64,000 nucleotides of DNA from assembly GCF_018343535.1 (NCBI RefSeq), contig NZ_JAGYPF010000002.1:1119919-1183918 (forward strand), read 5' to 3'. Under the pieces are notes generated by a model. It had not been told where the DNA came from. It saw nothing but the letters and a program-made list of their open reading frames with translations, and ran no database searches. This stretch comes from Neobacillus rhizophilus (GTDB lineage: Bacteria > Bacillota > Bacilli > Bacillales > Cytobacillaceae). Position 1 is the stretch's first letter. Every line of letters starts with the position of its first letter. The translations under genes and the position numbers were made by a program. Shown one piece after another: positions 36,946-48,300 of this stretch.

Positions 36946-38589
36946 TCACACACTCTCCACAGCCTGCGGCTCAATGCGGCCTGCATCAAACGTATCGACA
37001 TTTGATAGCTCCAAAAATTGCGCTTCGTCTAAACCAGGAATTTGGACAAGTTCACGGCTGACTTCTGTACCGAGCGTCTTATCAAGCGTCAACACCATGA
37101 TGGCCTCGCCGCCAACTTCTGTACGGCCCACTTGCATCGTACCGATATTGATTTGATAGTCTCCAAGTAAAGAACCTACCTTTCCAATCATACCCGGTAC
37201 GTCCTGGTGTTTAATATATAATAGATATTTCTCAGGCTTCACGTCAATCCGGTATTGATTAATCTTTACAATCCGGGCACCGTAGCCGTTTAACACAGTG
37301 GCCCCAATCCGAGCAGTTTCATCGCCTTGCGAAACTGAAAGCTCCAAATAGTTGGCAAAGCCTTTATTCGTAGCATTTTTCTGTACATTATAGGAAACGC
37401 CCTGCTCCTTCAATAAATGAAGCACGTTGATGAGATTGACAGAATCGCTTAAATGATAGGATAAAACACCTCTAAGCATTGTCCGTGTCAATAATTCTGT
37501 ATCCTCATCGATTAGATCACCATAATAATTGATTTCTATTTTTGTAGGTGCAGAGTTTTTCAATAATTGAATGACAAGCTGGCCCACTTGGTCGCCAAGT
37601 ACTAAATAAGGCTGGAGCTTGGCTTGCGTTTCGCCTGACATTTGCGGCATATTTACCGCATTTTGGATGGATTGTTTTTCAAAAATTTCAACGATTTCCG
37701 CGCTGACTTCCTCAGCTACCTTTTCCTGTGCTTCAACGGTAGAAGCGCCAAGATGCGGAGTCACGATAATATTCGGATTCTGCAATAGCTCTGGGTCGGC
37801 TACCGGTTCTTTTTCAAATACGTCTAGGGCAGCACCGGCAACATGGCCAGATTGAATAGCCCGGACCAACGCTTTTTCATCAATAATTCCGCCGCGGGCA
37901 CAGTTAACGAAGCGAACGCCTTTTTTCGTTTTGCTTAAAAATTCATCATTAATAATTCCGCGTGTATCATTAGTCAGCGGTGTATGAATGGTAATAAAAT
38001 CGGCCTCCGCCGCAATTAAATCAAGGCTTGCTTTGGTAATGCCAAGCTTTTTCGCACGGTCTTCAGTCAAATAAGGGTCAAAGCCCAAAATATTCATGCC
38101 GAAGCCTTTTGCCCGTTTGGCCACTTCAGTACCGATCTTCCCCATACCGACTACACCAAGTGTCTTTTTGTATAATTCTACTCCTTTAAAAGAGTTGCGG
38201 TCCCATTCACCGCAGGAGGTCTTTTGGTGGGCCTGCGGAATTTTTCTTGCCATCGCCAGCATCATCGCCAATGTGTGCTCAGTTGCAGCAATCGTGTTGG
38301 CACCAGGTGCGTTAATGACGATGATCCCTTTCTTGGTTGCAGCGTTGACATCAATGTTATCCACACCGACACCTGCTCTAGCAATGACACGCAGGCGGCC
38401 TGCTGCCTCAAGAAGCTCTCCTGTTACCTTTGTTTGGCTTCTCACAATAAGGGCGTCGTAATCACCGATAATCTTTTTTAATTCATCTGTAGGCAGTGTT
38501 GGCTGTCTTTCCACAATGAAATTGGCATGGTCGACTAAGCATTTTAAACCTGTCTGGCTGATTCCGTCGGTTACAAGCACTTTGTACAT
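36946..38589 (-). CDS. serA: D-3-phosphoglycerate dehydrogenase
   Basis: A 547-residue long-form SerA: catalytic and NAD domains (about 1-315; GVVGMGKIGTEVAKRAKGFG, catalytic Arg in NCARGGIIDE, His in VTPHLGAST), an intervening allosteric substrate-binding domain (about 325-445) and a C-terminal ACT domain (about 450-525, LLYIKHQDVPGMIGKVGSLL) that senses serine. It converts 3-phosphoglycerate to 3-phosphohydroxypyruvate, the first step of serine synthesis. It is slightly longer at the C-terminus than the usual 525 residues. It sits behind a T-box leader and reads leftward. Confidence 0.95.
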   Translation of the reverse strand: MYKVLVTDGISQTGLKCLVDHANFIVERQPTLPTDELKKIIGDYDALIVRSQTKVTGELLEAAGRLRVIARAGVGVDNIDVNAATKKGIIVINAPGANTIAATEHTLAMMLAMARKIPQAHQKTSCGEWDRNSFKGVELYKKTLGVVGMGKIGTEVAKRAKGFGMNILGFDPYLTEDRAKKLGITKASLDLIAAEADFITIHTPLTNDTRGIINDEFLSKTKKGVRFVNCARGGIIDEKALVRAIQSGHVAGAALDVFEKEPVADPELLQNPNIIVTPHLGASTVEAQEKVAEEVSAEIVEIFEKQSIQNAVNMPQMSGETQAKLQPYLVLGDQVGQLVIQLLKNSAPTKIEINYYGDLIDEDTELLTRTMLRGVLSYHLSDSVNLINVLHLLKEQGVSYNVQKNATNKGFANYLELSVSQGDETARIGATVLNGYGARIVKINQYRIDVKPEKYLLYIKHQDVPGMIGKVGSLLGDYQINIGTMQVGRTEVGGEAIMVLTLDKTLGTEVSRELVQIPGLDEAQFLELSNVDTFDAGRIEPQAVESV

Positions 38590-38654
38590 TTTTAAAACCT
38601 CCAGTTTGTTTTTTTATAAAAATTTTAATAGCTTACGTTATTTCATTGAAAAAT

Positions 38655-38915
38655 AAAAAACGCCCCTCATAACAGACACAGTGGTCGTGTTATGAGGGAC
38701 GTAAGTTAACGTGGTGCCACCCTCTTTTGCCGCAACACAGTGCGGCCTCAAAGCAAATAACGGGTAATACCCGGGCTAGCCTACTAACAATTTCAGCAGC
38801 CAGTTCAGAAGGGCTGGGCATTATAGCAATTAGCACCGGTTCGCAGCGTCCACCGGCTCTCTGAAGCTATTTCCTATTGCCGTCTTCATCATCACTATTT
38901 CATTAATAGAATACA
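38655..38915 (-). promoter_or_regulatory. T-box leader of serA
   Basis: On the minus strand there is a stem I region with AGAGAGCCGGTGG and GCTGCGAACCGG, then the T-box sequence AGGGTGGCACCACG (38710-38723), then the terminator CCTCATAACA / TGTTATGAGG and GCGTTTTTT (38658-38697). Binding of uncharged tRNA should favour read-through. A UCU serine codon in TTCTGAAC is a possible specifier, fitting serA, but the fold was not computed. The rest of the gap up to hom (38916-39191) shows nothing I can name. Confidence 0.93.
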
Positions 38916-39191
38916 CCCAATTGAGTGAAATTTCAAAATTTAACTGAATATAGGGATTATTCTACATCCCGCTTTCGGCCTTGTAAAGGGGGGAAAATCA
39001 AAAAAATTTGCCAGTCTTCTCTGAAAATTTTTACTCAAAATGAAGAACCTTGCTATGATAGGATAGTAAGCGATTACAGTGGGAAAAGTCAGAAATAAAT
39101 CTATTGTAAAAAAACGAACAGACACTTATAATGTCTACAATAGAAATACAATTGTTCACACCAGAAGGACATAGGAACGGAGGGGAAATGG

Positions 39192-40487
39192 GTGAAAGCA
39201 ATTTCGATTGGATTACTGGGGTTGGGTACCGTTGGCTCAGGTGTTGTCCAAATTATTAAAAATCATCAAGATAAATTAATGCACCAGGTGGGCTGTCCAG
39301 TAACGATTAAAAAAATTCTGGTTCAAAATTTAATTAAAACGAGACCTGTTGAAATAGAAGCAGGCTTATTAACGAATAATGCTGATGACATCTTATTGGA
39401 TGAAGAAATTGATGTTGTCATCGAGGTTATGGGCGGCATTGACGCCACAAAAGACTATTTGATTACGGCCCTCCGTCAAGGCAAGCATGTTGTGACTGCC
39501 AATAAGGATTTAATGGCGCTCCATGGCTCCGAACTGTTAACGGTGGCATCGGAGTATGGCTGTGATTTGTTTTATGAGGCGAGCGTGGCTGGCGGTATCC
39601 CGATTCTTAGAAGTTTGGTGGATGGTCTTGCTTCTGATCGAGTTACGCAAATGATGGGGATTGTCAATGGAACGACAAACTATATTTTAACGAAAATGAG
39701 CAATGAAGGCCGCTCCTATGATGAGGTGCTGAAAGAGGCCCAGGCTCTCGGTTTTGCGGAAGCTGACCCGACATCTGACGTCGAAGGATTGGATGCAGCC
39801 CGTAAAATGGCCATCCTTGCTACATTGGGCTTCTCCATGCATATTGATTTAGAGGATGTAAAGGTGAAGGGCATTTCGGGCGTAACGGAAGATGATATAC
39901 GCTATGGGAAACAGCTTGGCTATACGATGAAGCTGATTGGTTATGCCCACCGCGAAGGAGAAAAGGTCGAGGTCAGTGTCGCACCTACCTTCTTGTCTGA
40001 CAATCATCCGCTTGCCTCCGTTCAAAATGAATACAATGCTGTTTATGTTTATGGTGAAGCTGTGGGTGAAACGATGTTTTACGGGCCTGGAGCAGGCAGT
40101 TTGCCAACCGCAACCTCCATTGTTTCTGACCTTGTCGGTGTGGTGAAAAATTTGCGGCTTGGTGTGAACGGGAAAAGTGCCGTGACCCCGCAATATCCAA
40201 AGCAATTAAAGGATGATAACGAAAAATATTCGAAGTACTTCCTGCGTATCCACGTCCAGGATGAAGTTGGTGTTTTTGCCGATATAACGACGATTTTTGC
40301 CAAGTATGGGGTCAGCTTTGAAAAAATTCTTCAGCTGCCAATTAAGAAACATGAAACATCAGAAATTGTCCTAGTAACCCACAAAGCTTCTTTAACAAGC
40401 TACGATGGAATTCTACAGGAGTTAAATGACCTGCAAGCTGTAAAAGAAATAAAAAGTGCATATAGAGTGGTGAGGAAAACGATATGA
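39192..40487 (+). CDS. hom: Homoserine dehydrogenase
   Basis: A 431-residue enzyme: N-terminal NAD(P) fold ([15 protein letters not shown]), catalytic core ([49 protein letters not shown]) and a C-terminal ACT domain (about 350-431, [19 protein letters not shown]) for feedback control by threonine. It reduces aspartate semialdehyde to homoserine, the branch point to threonine and methionine. The start is GTG 39192 after GGAGGGGAAATG. First gene of hom-thrC-thrB. Confidence 0.96.
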   Translation: MKAISIGLLGLGTVGSGVVQIIKNHQDKLMHQVGCPVTIKKILVQNLIKTRPVEIEAGLLTNNADDILLDEEIDVVIEVMGGIDATKDYLITALRQGKHVVTANKDLMALHGSELLTVASEYGCDLFYEASVAGGIPILRSLVDGLASDRVTQMMGIVNGTTNYILTKMSNEGRSYDEVLKEAQALGFAEADPTSDVEGLDAARKMAILATLGFSMHIDLEDVKVKGISGVTEDDIRYGKQLGYTMKLIGYAHREGEKVEVSVAPTFLSDNHPLASVQNEYNAVYVYGEAVGETMFYGPGAGSLPTATSIVSDLVGVVKNLRLGVNGKSAVTPQYPKQLKDDNEKYSKYFLRIHVQDEVGVFADITTIFAKYGVSFEKILQLPIKKHETSEIVLVTHKASLTSYDGILQELNDLQAVKEIKSAYRVVRKTI

Positions 40488-41554
40488 GATGGCCAGGATT
40501 AATTGAAGCATATAAAGAATTTTTACCAGTAAATAATGAGACACCAAAGCTAACGCTAAATGAAGGAAATACCCCTCTAATTCACTTGCAGAATCTTTCC
40601 AAGGAATGGGGAGTAGAGCTTTATGTGAAAGTAGAAGGAGCCAATCCAACGGGTTCCTTTAAGGACAGAGGCATGGTCATGGCGGTTGCCAAAGCAGTTG
40701 AGGAAGGCAGCAAAACTGTCATCTGCGCCTCTACCGGAAACACTTCCGCTGCTGCTGCAGCATATGCAGCCCGGGCGGGAATCAACTGTATCGTCGTGAT
40801 TCCGGAAGGGAAAATTGCCATGGGCAAACTTGCTCAGGCGATGATGTATGGGGCCGAAATCATCTCCATTGAGGGAAATTTTGACCAAGCTCTTAAAATG
40901 GTGCGAGATATCAGCGAAGTAGAGCCAATCACATTGGTTAACTCAGTTAACCCATTCCGTCTGGAAGGGCAAAAAACAGCTGCATTTGAGGTTTGTGACC
41001 AGCTTGGTTCAGCACCTGAGATTTTAGCAATCCCGGTTGGAAACGCTGGTAACATCAGCGCTTATTGGAAAGGCTTTAAAGAATATAACAGCAAAAAGGA
41101 AACTGGTCTGCCAAGAATGTTCGGTTTTGAAGCTGAAGGGGCCGCCGCTCTTGTACATAACCGCGTGTTTGAAAATCCGGAAACAATCGCAACAGCGATT
41201 CGGATTGGCAACCCGGCTAGCTGGGATTTGGCGGTTAATGCAGTAAAAGAATCTAACGGTCAGTTTGATGAGGTTACCGATGATGAAATCGTCGCGGCTT
41301 ATAAAAAATTAGCTTCCACTGAAGGTGTTTTTGCAGAGCCGGCATCCTGCGCTTCTATCGCTGGTGTTTATAAATCATTACAAAATGGGAAAATCGCCAA
41401 AGGTACCAAAATTGTTGCAGTTCTTACAGGAAATGGCTTGAAGGATCCGGACACAGCTATTCAGAGCAGCTTGGTGAAACCTGTTGTATTGCCAAACGAT
41501 GAAAAGGCTGTGGCAGAGCATATTCGAGGGGTTGTCGGGCATGCCGCTGAATAA
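40484..41554 (+). CDS. thrC: Threonine synthase
   Basis: A 356-residue PLP fold-type II enzyme. The PLP Lys is in [10 protein letters not shown] (about residue 59), the phosphate-binding loop in [17 protein letters not shown], and a GNAGN loop follows near residue 186. It converts O-phosphohomoserine to threonine. The start overlaps the hom stop as ATGA, the usual translational coupling in this operon. Confidence 0.96.
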   Translation: MRWPGLIEAYKEFLPVNNETPKLTLNEGNTPLIHLQNLSKEWGVELYVKVEGANPTGSFKDRGMVMAVAKAVEEGSKTVICASTGNTSAAAAAYAARAGINCIVVIPEGKIAMGKLAQAMMYGAEIISIEGNFDQALKMVRDISEVEPITLVNSVNPFRLEGQKTAAFEVCDQLGSAPEILAIPVGNAGNISAYWKGFKEYNSKKETGLPRMFGFEAEGAAALVHNRVFENPETIATAIRIGNPASWDLAVNAVKESNGQFDEVTDDEIVAAYKKLASTEGVFAEPASCASIAGVYKSLQNGKIAKGTKIVAVLTGNGLKDPDTAIQSSLVKPVVLPNDEKAVAEHIRGVVGHAAE

Positions 41555-42455
41555 TCAATGGATGATCAAGGTTCCGGCAAGCACTGCCAATCTTGGTCCG
41601 GGATTTGATTCCATGGGGCTGGCAGTAGATCTGTATTTGACTTTAGAGGTGGAGAAAAGTGACCATTGGGAATTCTTTTCTCCTAACCCTGAATTAAACC
41701 AGCTTCCAACTGATGAAACCCATTTTATCGCACAAATTGCCCTTGAGACAGCTAAGAAATATGGAAAAGAGCTAACTCCCTGCCGTGTAAAAATGGAAAG
41801 TGAGATTCCCTTGGCACGCGGACTCGGTTCAAGTGCTTCTGCTATCATTGCAGGGATTGAACTTGCTGATATCGTGGGTGGCTTAAACCTGACAAAGGAG
41901 GAAAAGCTTCTTTTGTCAACTGATATAGAGGGCCATCCGGACAATGTTGGGGCATCCCTTTATGGGGGCCTTGTCATCGGAAGTTATCGGCAAAACGAAG
42001 TGGAGATGCTGAGCTTTACCAATCTTTCCTTTGAAATGGCTGCGGTTATCCCGAAAGAAATCTTATTAACTAAGGATTCACGCGGGGTATTGCCAAACAG
42101 TTTTTCGATGAAAGAAGCGATCGAGGCTTCTTCGGCAGCAAACGTATTGGTGGCATCCATGTTAAGTGAAAATTGGGAAATGGCCGGAAAAATGATGGAA
42201 CGAGATCGGTTTCATCAGCCTTATCGGAGACCGCTGATTCCTTTTTATCAAGACGTTGAACAATTCGCCAAAGAGAATGGGGCATTCGGAACAGCATTAA
42301 GCGGCGCAGGCCCAACTGTCCTTTGCTTTGTTGAAAAGGGCAATGGCAGGCAGCTGGTTGAAGATATTCAAAAGGCTTTCCCGGAAATGACCGTAAAGCT
42401 CTTGCAAATTGATTCCTCCGGCAGCAGAGTCTGTGAAACAGCGAAACGGAATTAA
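41541..42455 (+). CDS. thrB: Homoserine kinase
   Basis: A 304-residue GHMP kinase: [19 protein letters not shown] near the N-terminus, the ATP loop [13 protein letters not shown] (about residue 90) and the C-terminal [12 protein letters not shown]. It phosphorylates homoserine for ThrC. The frame opens further upstream at 41484, but ATG 41541 with GAGGGG upstream gives the family length and a 14-bp overlap with thrC. A start at 41562 is also possible. Confidence 0.94.
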   Translation: MPLNNQWMIKVPASTANLGPGFDSMGLAVDLYLTLEVEKSDHWEFFSPNPELNQLPTDETHFIAQIALETAKKYGKELTPCRVKMESEIPLARGLGSSASAIIAGIELADIVGGLNLTKEEKLLLSTDIEGHPDNVGASLYGGLVIGSYRQNEVEMLSFTNLSFEMAAVIPKEILLTKDSRGVLPNSFSMKEAIEASSAANVLVASMLSENWEMAGKMMERDRFHQPYRRPLIPFYQDVEQFAKENGAFGTALSGAGPTVLCFVEKGNGRQLVEDIQKAFPEMTVKLLQIDSSGSRVCETAKRN

Positions 42456-42462
42456 TTTAAAA

Positions 42463-42503
42463 CAAAAGCAAAAAGAGGCTGAATCATTCAGCCTCTTTTT
42501 GCT
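42463..42503. terminator. Bidirectional terminator between thrB and the GGDEF-EAL gene
   Basis: CAAAAAGAGGCTGAA / TTCAGCCTCTTTTTG is a perfect stem, overlapping the 3' end of the converging gene. Confidence 0.88.
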
Positions 42504-45024
42504 TTCTCAAATATTCCTCAAAATCGCTTTTATTTAAAGGTCTACTAAATAAATAGCCCTGCATCAAACAACAATCTCTAGAAAGTAAAAATTCCTTCTG
42601 ATATTCCTTTTCGACTCCTTCTGCAATTACTTTAAGCTTCAGGCTTCGGCCTAGATTAATAATCGCTTCAGGAATTTCGGAGTTCTCATAATCTTCTTCG
42701 ATATTTTGAATAAAGGATTTATCGATTTTTAAACAATCGATAGGTAAATCTTTTAGGTAGCTTAAAGACGAATAACCTGTCCCAAAATCATCAATAGAAA
42801 TGGAGATTCCTAAACTTTTAAGTGTGCGAAGTGATTGAACAATTTCTCGTGAATTATTCAAAAGAATGCTTTCTGTAATCTCAATTTCAAAACAATCAGG
42901 ACGCAATTCGTTATTGGCAAGAATTTCCTCAATCATCGTAACCATCTTGCGCGGTTCCTGGAACTGCCGGGCAGAGAAATTTACACCTACTGATAACGGA
43001 ATAGGCCGATTCCTGTTCCAGATGCTTACCTGACTGCAGGCTGTTTTCATCACAAATTCCCAGATTGGTTGAATTAATTCTGTTTCTTCGGCAATCGGGA
43101 TAAAAATTTCCGGTGAAACAACACCCAATTCATCATCCGTCCATCTCAGCAATGCTTCAACACCAAAGATGGTACCTTCTTTTACATTCATTTTAGGCTG
43201 GTAATAGACTTCTAATAATTCATTTTCAATAGCTTTTCTTAAGCGTGCCTCAAGTTGCGGTCTTTTAATATTCGCCTTTCTTAACTGTTCTGAAAAAACA
43301 ACAACTTTGTTTCCACCCATTTTCTTCGCGGTATACATGGCCGTGTCTGCATAGATGATGAGGCTTTCGATATTATCCGTGTGTTTTGGATAGATGCTGA
43401 CACCGCAGCTGGCTCCCATATAAATTTCTGTTTCATTGAGAAAATAAGGGGCTTTTAGGTTGGAAATAATGCTCTCTGCAGCACTCTTTGTATCTTGTAA
43501 ATTATAATTGAACAATAAAATAATAAATTCATCGCCGCCCTGCCTGATGATGAAATGATTTTCATTATTGGCGAGGCTATCCTTTATTCGGCTGGCAGTC
43601 ATTTTGAGGATTTCGTCCCCTTTGGAATGCCCAAAGGAGTCATTAACTTCCTTAAAACGGTCCATATCCATGAAAATAATCGATAAGGTTTCTCCATTTT
43701 GATTCGCCCTATTTACAATCGAAGGGAGTTTTTCTTGAAAATATCTTCTGTTAAGCAGTCCTGTTAACGGGTCATGGTTCGCTTGGTATTCGATAAACTC
43801 TCTGCTCTGCTGTAGGTCCGTTACATAGTTGTGCAGGTCCATAGACAATGCGTTGACGTTTTCCGCCAGCATGCCAAGCTCGTCTTTCCGTCGTAAATGG
43901 AGTTTTTTTCCGAAATTCCCTTTGGCGATTTCATTGACCCGATCGACAATATAACCAATCGGCCTAGTAATAGAGTTTGAAAAAATAAAGCTGATAATTA
44001 ATACGATAATCATAATGATGATGGAAAGCAGGATATGAACTTTCAGTTCATGCGCCAGTTCATTTTCAATAAGGCCATAATCATAGACAAGTCCCGTAAC
44101 AAAGGCAGTACCATTGGCGGAATCAGGGACAAAGGTTTTCATCACACTTTTCCCATTCAATTGGGCCTTATAGGATTGTGTTTTCCCCGTTTTCATTGCT
44201 TTTTGGATTAAAGTAGTATCTTTCTTATAGTTTGGGTACTTTTTATATTGACCGTACCACACAGGTCGGGCAGAAATGCGCATATAGTTATTTCCGTTTA
44301 ATTGAACGAACTCTTTCTTTTTTCCGAAATTCTTCGGGTTAAAAACCGTTAACTCTAAAATGCCTTTTTGCTTGGTATAATCTTTTATAATTTTTTTAGG
44401 GCCAAAAAGATCCTCATATTCTATTGCTTCACTGTCCCGGAAATAGGGGTTGATGATATAATTCGTTGTCCCATCATAATAATAGCCCCATTTATCAACG
44501 TGATCCGGATTTGAGGAGGCAACTTCGATCGGCCCAGACCAATAATTTGGCAGTGTTAATCCTTTCCCGATCGTAACAGGCTTTAAAGCAAAAAGCTGCT
44601 GATAGGCATCATACCAATAGCCCCATCCCTTGGTGGCCATGTTAATTTCTTGCGGGTCGGAAGATTTCACACCAATAATGTCATCGTCTGTTTTTGCCAA
44701 TAAAGTAATGTGTGAGACACCAACATCCTTGGCTATTTGTTTTAGCTGCTCATTAGAGACATCTTCCCAACGGGGCGGCAGTTGATCCTTGATGGCGAGG
44801 GAGGCAATCCGTAAATCTCTGCCAAGAATATCTTCAACATATAAGGAGCCCTTCGTTGTATTTTTGACATGATAGGAAATTTCCTTCGTGATCATGGAAA
44901 TCTCTCGATTGTTATTACTAATGAGCTGATTTTTTGACCGAATATAGTGAAAGGCATTATTCGTAACTAAAATGATAAATACAAGCAGACAAAATAATAG
45001 TGGAAGTTTTTTCTTTATAGACAA
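42484..45024 (-). CDS. Membrane GGDEF-EAL cyclic-di-GMP enzyme
   Basis: An 846-residue protein. TM1 (about 8-27), a large extracellular sensor (about 28-335; Cache-like, with the GYWYDAYQQLF and WGYYYDGTTNYIINPY segments), TM2 (about 338-360), HAMP (about 362-415), a GGDEF domain (about 425-585) with intact active site RQGGDEF and DxxxFKxxND (DMDRFKEVND), and an EAL domain (about 600-840) with GVEALLRW and DDFGTGYSSL intact. Both synthase and phosphodiesterase motifs are present, so the net direction cannot be told. The start is TTG 45024 with GGAG 9 nt upstream. Monocistronic. Confidence 0.92.
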   Translation of the reverse strand: MSIKKKLPLLFCLLVFIILVTNNAFHYIRSKNQLISNNNREISMITKEISYHVKNTTKGSLYVEDILGRDLRIASLAIKDQLPPRWEDVSNEQLKQIAKDVGVSHITLLAKTDDDIIGVKSSDPQEINMATKGWGYWYDAYQQLFALKPVTIGKGLTLPNYWSGPIEVASSNPDHVDKWGYYYDGTTNYIINPYFRDSEAIEYEDLFGPKKIIKDYTKQKGILELTVFNPKNFGKKKEFVQLNGNNYMRISARPVWYGQYKKYPNYKKDTTLIQKAMKTGKTQSYKAQLNGKSVMKTFVPDSANGTAFVTGLVYDYGLIENELAHELKVHILLSIIIMIIVLIISFIFSNSITRPIGYIVDRVNEIAKGNFGKKLHLRRKDELGMLAENVNALSMDLHNYVTDLQQSREFIEYQANHDPLTGLLNRRYFQEKLPSIVNRANQNGETLSIIFMDMDRFKEVNDSFGHSKGDEILKMTASRIKDSLANNENHFIIRQGGDEFIILLFNYNLQDTKSAAESIISNLKAPYFLNETEIYMGASCGVSIYPKHTDNIESLIIYADTAMYTAKKMGGNKVVVFSEQLRKANIKRPQLEARLRKAIENELLEVYYQPKMNVKEGTIFGVEALLRWTDDELGVVSPEIFIPIAEETELIQPIWEFVMKTACSQVSIWNRNRPIPLSVGVNFSARQFQEPRKMVTMIEEILANNELRPDCFEIEITESILLNNSREIVQSLRTLKSLGISISIDDFGTGYSSLSYLKDLPIDCLKIDKSFIQNIEEDYENSEIPEAIINLGRSLKLKVIAEGVEKEYQKEFLLSRDCCLMQGYLFSRPLNKSDFEEYLRKQKEAE

Positions 45025-45098
45025 GCTTTAACACTCCAATGAGCAGCATACACTTCCTTTTAATAAGGTGTGTATGCTGTTGTAGATTAGGGGACAGA

Positions 45099-45242
45099 TT
45101 AACCCTTTATTCCATGGAGCCATTCTTCATAGCATTCATCACATAGCGTTTCATGCCTTTCTTGATTGGCTGAATCAAACGAAACTTGATGAAGATGTTT
45201 TTCCTCAAATTGGTTTGTGCAATAAAAGCATGTATCAGGCAT
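45099..45242 (-). CDS. Small zinc-finger-like protein (47 aa)
   Basis: The ATG (45240-45242) has AAAGGAGGA directly upstream at good spacing; the frame stops at TAA (45099-45101). The 47-residue product starts MPDTCFYCTNQF and later has LCDECYEEWLHG, giving two CxxC pairs about 28 residues apart, as expected for a treble-clef or ribbon zinc site. Too short for routine gene callers. A longer out-of-frame ORF covering it has no ribosome site. Function unknown; it lies between a GGDEF-EAL gene and a divergent BTAD regulator. Confidence 0.75.
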   Translation of the reverse strand: MPDTCFYCTNQFEEKHLHQVSFDSANQERHETLCDECYEEWLHGIKG

Positions 45243-45399
45243 TTTCTATCCTCCTTTATAAATATAGATAGTTTAGTTTCTTCCCGCAACCTAAGTTTTA
45301 TAATAGAAAAAAATCTTTCAGCAACTCGTCCTACTATCTCCCAGTATGGTAAAATAGTGTAAAAATTGGGAAAATTTTTAGGGGGGGAGGCCTTCAAGT

Positions 45400-48300
45400 A
45401 TGAAGCTTCCAATTATTCAAACGAAGCTGCGGGTTCCTGCGGTGAAAGATGAGTTTCTAAGAAGAGCAAATCTTACGAGGAAGCTGAAAAAAATACCAGA
45501 ACATCCCTTAACTATTATTCATTCCGGGGCTGGCTTTGGAAAAAGCACCGCACTTGCCTTGTTCATGAAGGACGAAAATATTAATGGCTGCTGGTATTCC
45601 ATCTCTTCTATGGATGATGATATCCTTCCGTTTCTGTCTCATATTATCCATTCCATTCGAAAAGCTGCCCCCGAGTTTGGCAGAGAGTTGTTAACCTTTG
45701 TGGAAACCACAGATCGTTATACCCGCAATGAAGAAATAGGTTTCCTTTGTTCTTTGTTTATTAACGAAATCCTTGAAATCAGTTCCGAAATTATCTTGAT
45801 TTTGGATGATTTTCACCAAATTGAACAGTCCTATACAATTAATAGTTTCATGGAAAATCTCCTCGAGCATATCCCCATCAATTTGCATATTGTGATCTCT
45901 AGCCGAAGCCGTCCGGTTTGGAAGCCTCTTACAAAAATGAAAGTGTGCGGACAATTGCTGGAAATTACCAAAGAGGACTTAATTCTGACCATCGAGGAAA
46001 TGGAATTGCTCTTGTTGGACTTATATGGGCTGGAGGTGGAGCATCATCATTTACTAGCCATTTATCAAGTAACAGAAGGATGGATTATTGCCACATGTAT
46101 GATTGCCCAGCAAATTCCCTTGAAACAGGACATTTCCGCTTTATTTGAGCAATCTTCCCTGTCCCTTCATGACTTTTTTCAGTATCTTGTTTTGGAAGTG
46201 TTTTCAAAGCAACCGCCCATCATTCAGCGATTTCTTGAACAAACATCTATTTTTGAGGAGATTGAAGAGGAATTATGTGACGAGGTCATCGGTATTCAAG
46301 CGGCTTCAAGTATGTTGGAACAGTTAAAAGACCGAAACCTGTTCATCCAAAAAGTTGACTCAAGGCATTATCGTTACCACGCATTATTTAAGGATTTCTT
46401 AGAAAATCATTTTGAAAAGAATCATCCGGAAAACTTTATCTTCCTGCATGAACGATGTGCCCGTTTTTATGAAAAAAGGGAGCTTTGGGAAAAGGCACTT
46501 TATCATTACAAAAAAATAAAACAGCTTAAAGCGATTGCTTCCATATTACAGGAAAATGGCTTTCACATGCTAGAAAGCGGTAAATTGGAAAGCTTAGCGG
46601 ATTTATTAAGAAAAATTCCTGAGGATGAGTTCGATACCTACTATCTTCTTTGGCTATTAAAAGCGGAGGTATACCGATACCGTTCCCAATATCTCGACGC
46701 CGAAGAATGTTATCATGAGGCTTACGAAGGCGCCCGGAGGAGAAATGATTTCCTCGGAATGAGCAGAGCTTTAGAGGGAAAAGCAAAGATTTACTTGGAC
46801 ACGATTCAGCCTCAACGTGCAGAACAGCTTTTATATGAAGCGATTGCCCACCGCGAAAAAAGCAATAGCCCTGTGGAGGAGAGCGGCAGACTCTATGAAT
46901 TATTATCCGAGAATTTGCTTAACTCCGGGAAAGCAAAAAAAGCGGAGGTTTGGCTAAAAAAAGCCAAGGAATCGACTATTTCCAAGCTTGACGGAAGCCT
47001 CGAGGCAAGATTGTATCTACGAACAGGACGGTTTGATGAAGCAAAGAAATTTCTATATATGAAAAAAGCTGAAGTGGAGAATGTTCAATTTTCTTCCCTG
47101 CCGCAGGCACACCGTGAAATTGACTTATTGCTTTCCATTATCGAGGCTTTTACAGGAGAAGGGAATATAGCAAAAGAGCTTGCCCAGGCAGGCATCCAGC
47201 AGGGAATCAGCTTGAAGGCTCCCTTTGTGGAGGCCTGCGGGTGGATTAGGATGGGGCACGCTGTTCAAATTTTGAATAAATATGATACTTCGTTAGCGGA
47301 GAACTGCTATCAGACAGCACTAGAATTGATGGATAAATTGCATGTTGACCGTGGTAAGGCAGAGCCATTAATGGGACTTTGCATTTTATATGGTGCCAGA
47401 GGGGAATTCGAACGGGCGATGACGGCCGGTAAACGTGCTTTGCAGGAGACGGAAAGAGTGAATGACCTTTGGCTTTCGGCCATGATTACACTTGGCATGG
47501 GGATCACTTGCATTCATAATGAACGATTCTCAAAGGCCCTGGATTACTTGGAACAAACGAATATCATGTTTGTACAATGTGAGGACTCTTATGGTCAAAT
47601 GCTCAGCAAATTCTGGCTGGCCTATTGTTTTCACATCGAGAAAAATCGGGAACATTTCAGGACAGCGTTTGCTGAGTTCTTAAATGTTGTCCAAACACAC
47701 GAATATGAATTTATTTTTCATAAGCGATCTGTCTTTGGTCCAAGAGATTTGCAGGTGTTCATTCCTATGTTAATAGATTGTTTAAAAGAAGACGGACAAA
47801 CAGGATATGCAGCCAAAATTCTGCAGGATATGGGAATTGCTGCCTTGGAATCCCACCCCGGCTATTCCATCAGGGTCCAAACCCTTGGACAATTCAGGAT
47901 TTGGCTGGCGGATAAAGAAGTCGGTGAAAAGGAATGGCAGAGAGAAAAGGCAAAGGAACTATTTCAATTATTGATGACCACCGGTGAATTAATTTCAAAA
48001 GAAGAGATTATTGCAATTCTTTGGCCAAATCAAGAGCGAAAAAGTGCAGACCGGGACTTCAAGGTGGCCTTAAACAGCCTGCAGAATGTCCTTGAACCCA
48101 CACGGAAGGCAAGAGCTGCCCCTTTTTTTGTGATAAGGGAAGGAAGCTTCTATGGATTAAATCCACTGGCGGTAATCGAATTGGATACAGTCCTTTTTCA
48201 GGAGTTAATTCAAAAAGGGCTTCAGGAAGCAGAACCTGAGAAAGGGAAGCTTTTCTTGGAAAAGGGATTAAAGCTCTATCAGGGGGAGTATTTGCCTGAC

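Noticed and set aside
45107..45412. 101-residue minus-strand ORF
   Set aside because: Overlaps the promoter and start of the BTAD regulator and is out of frame with the better-supported 47-residue CxxC gene, which has AGGAGG.
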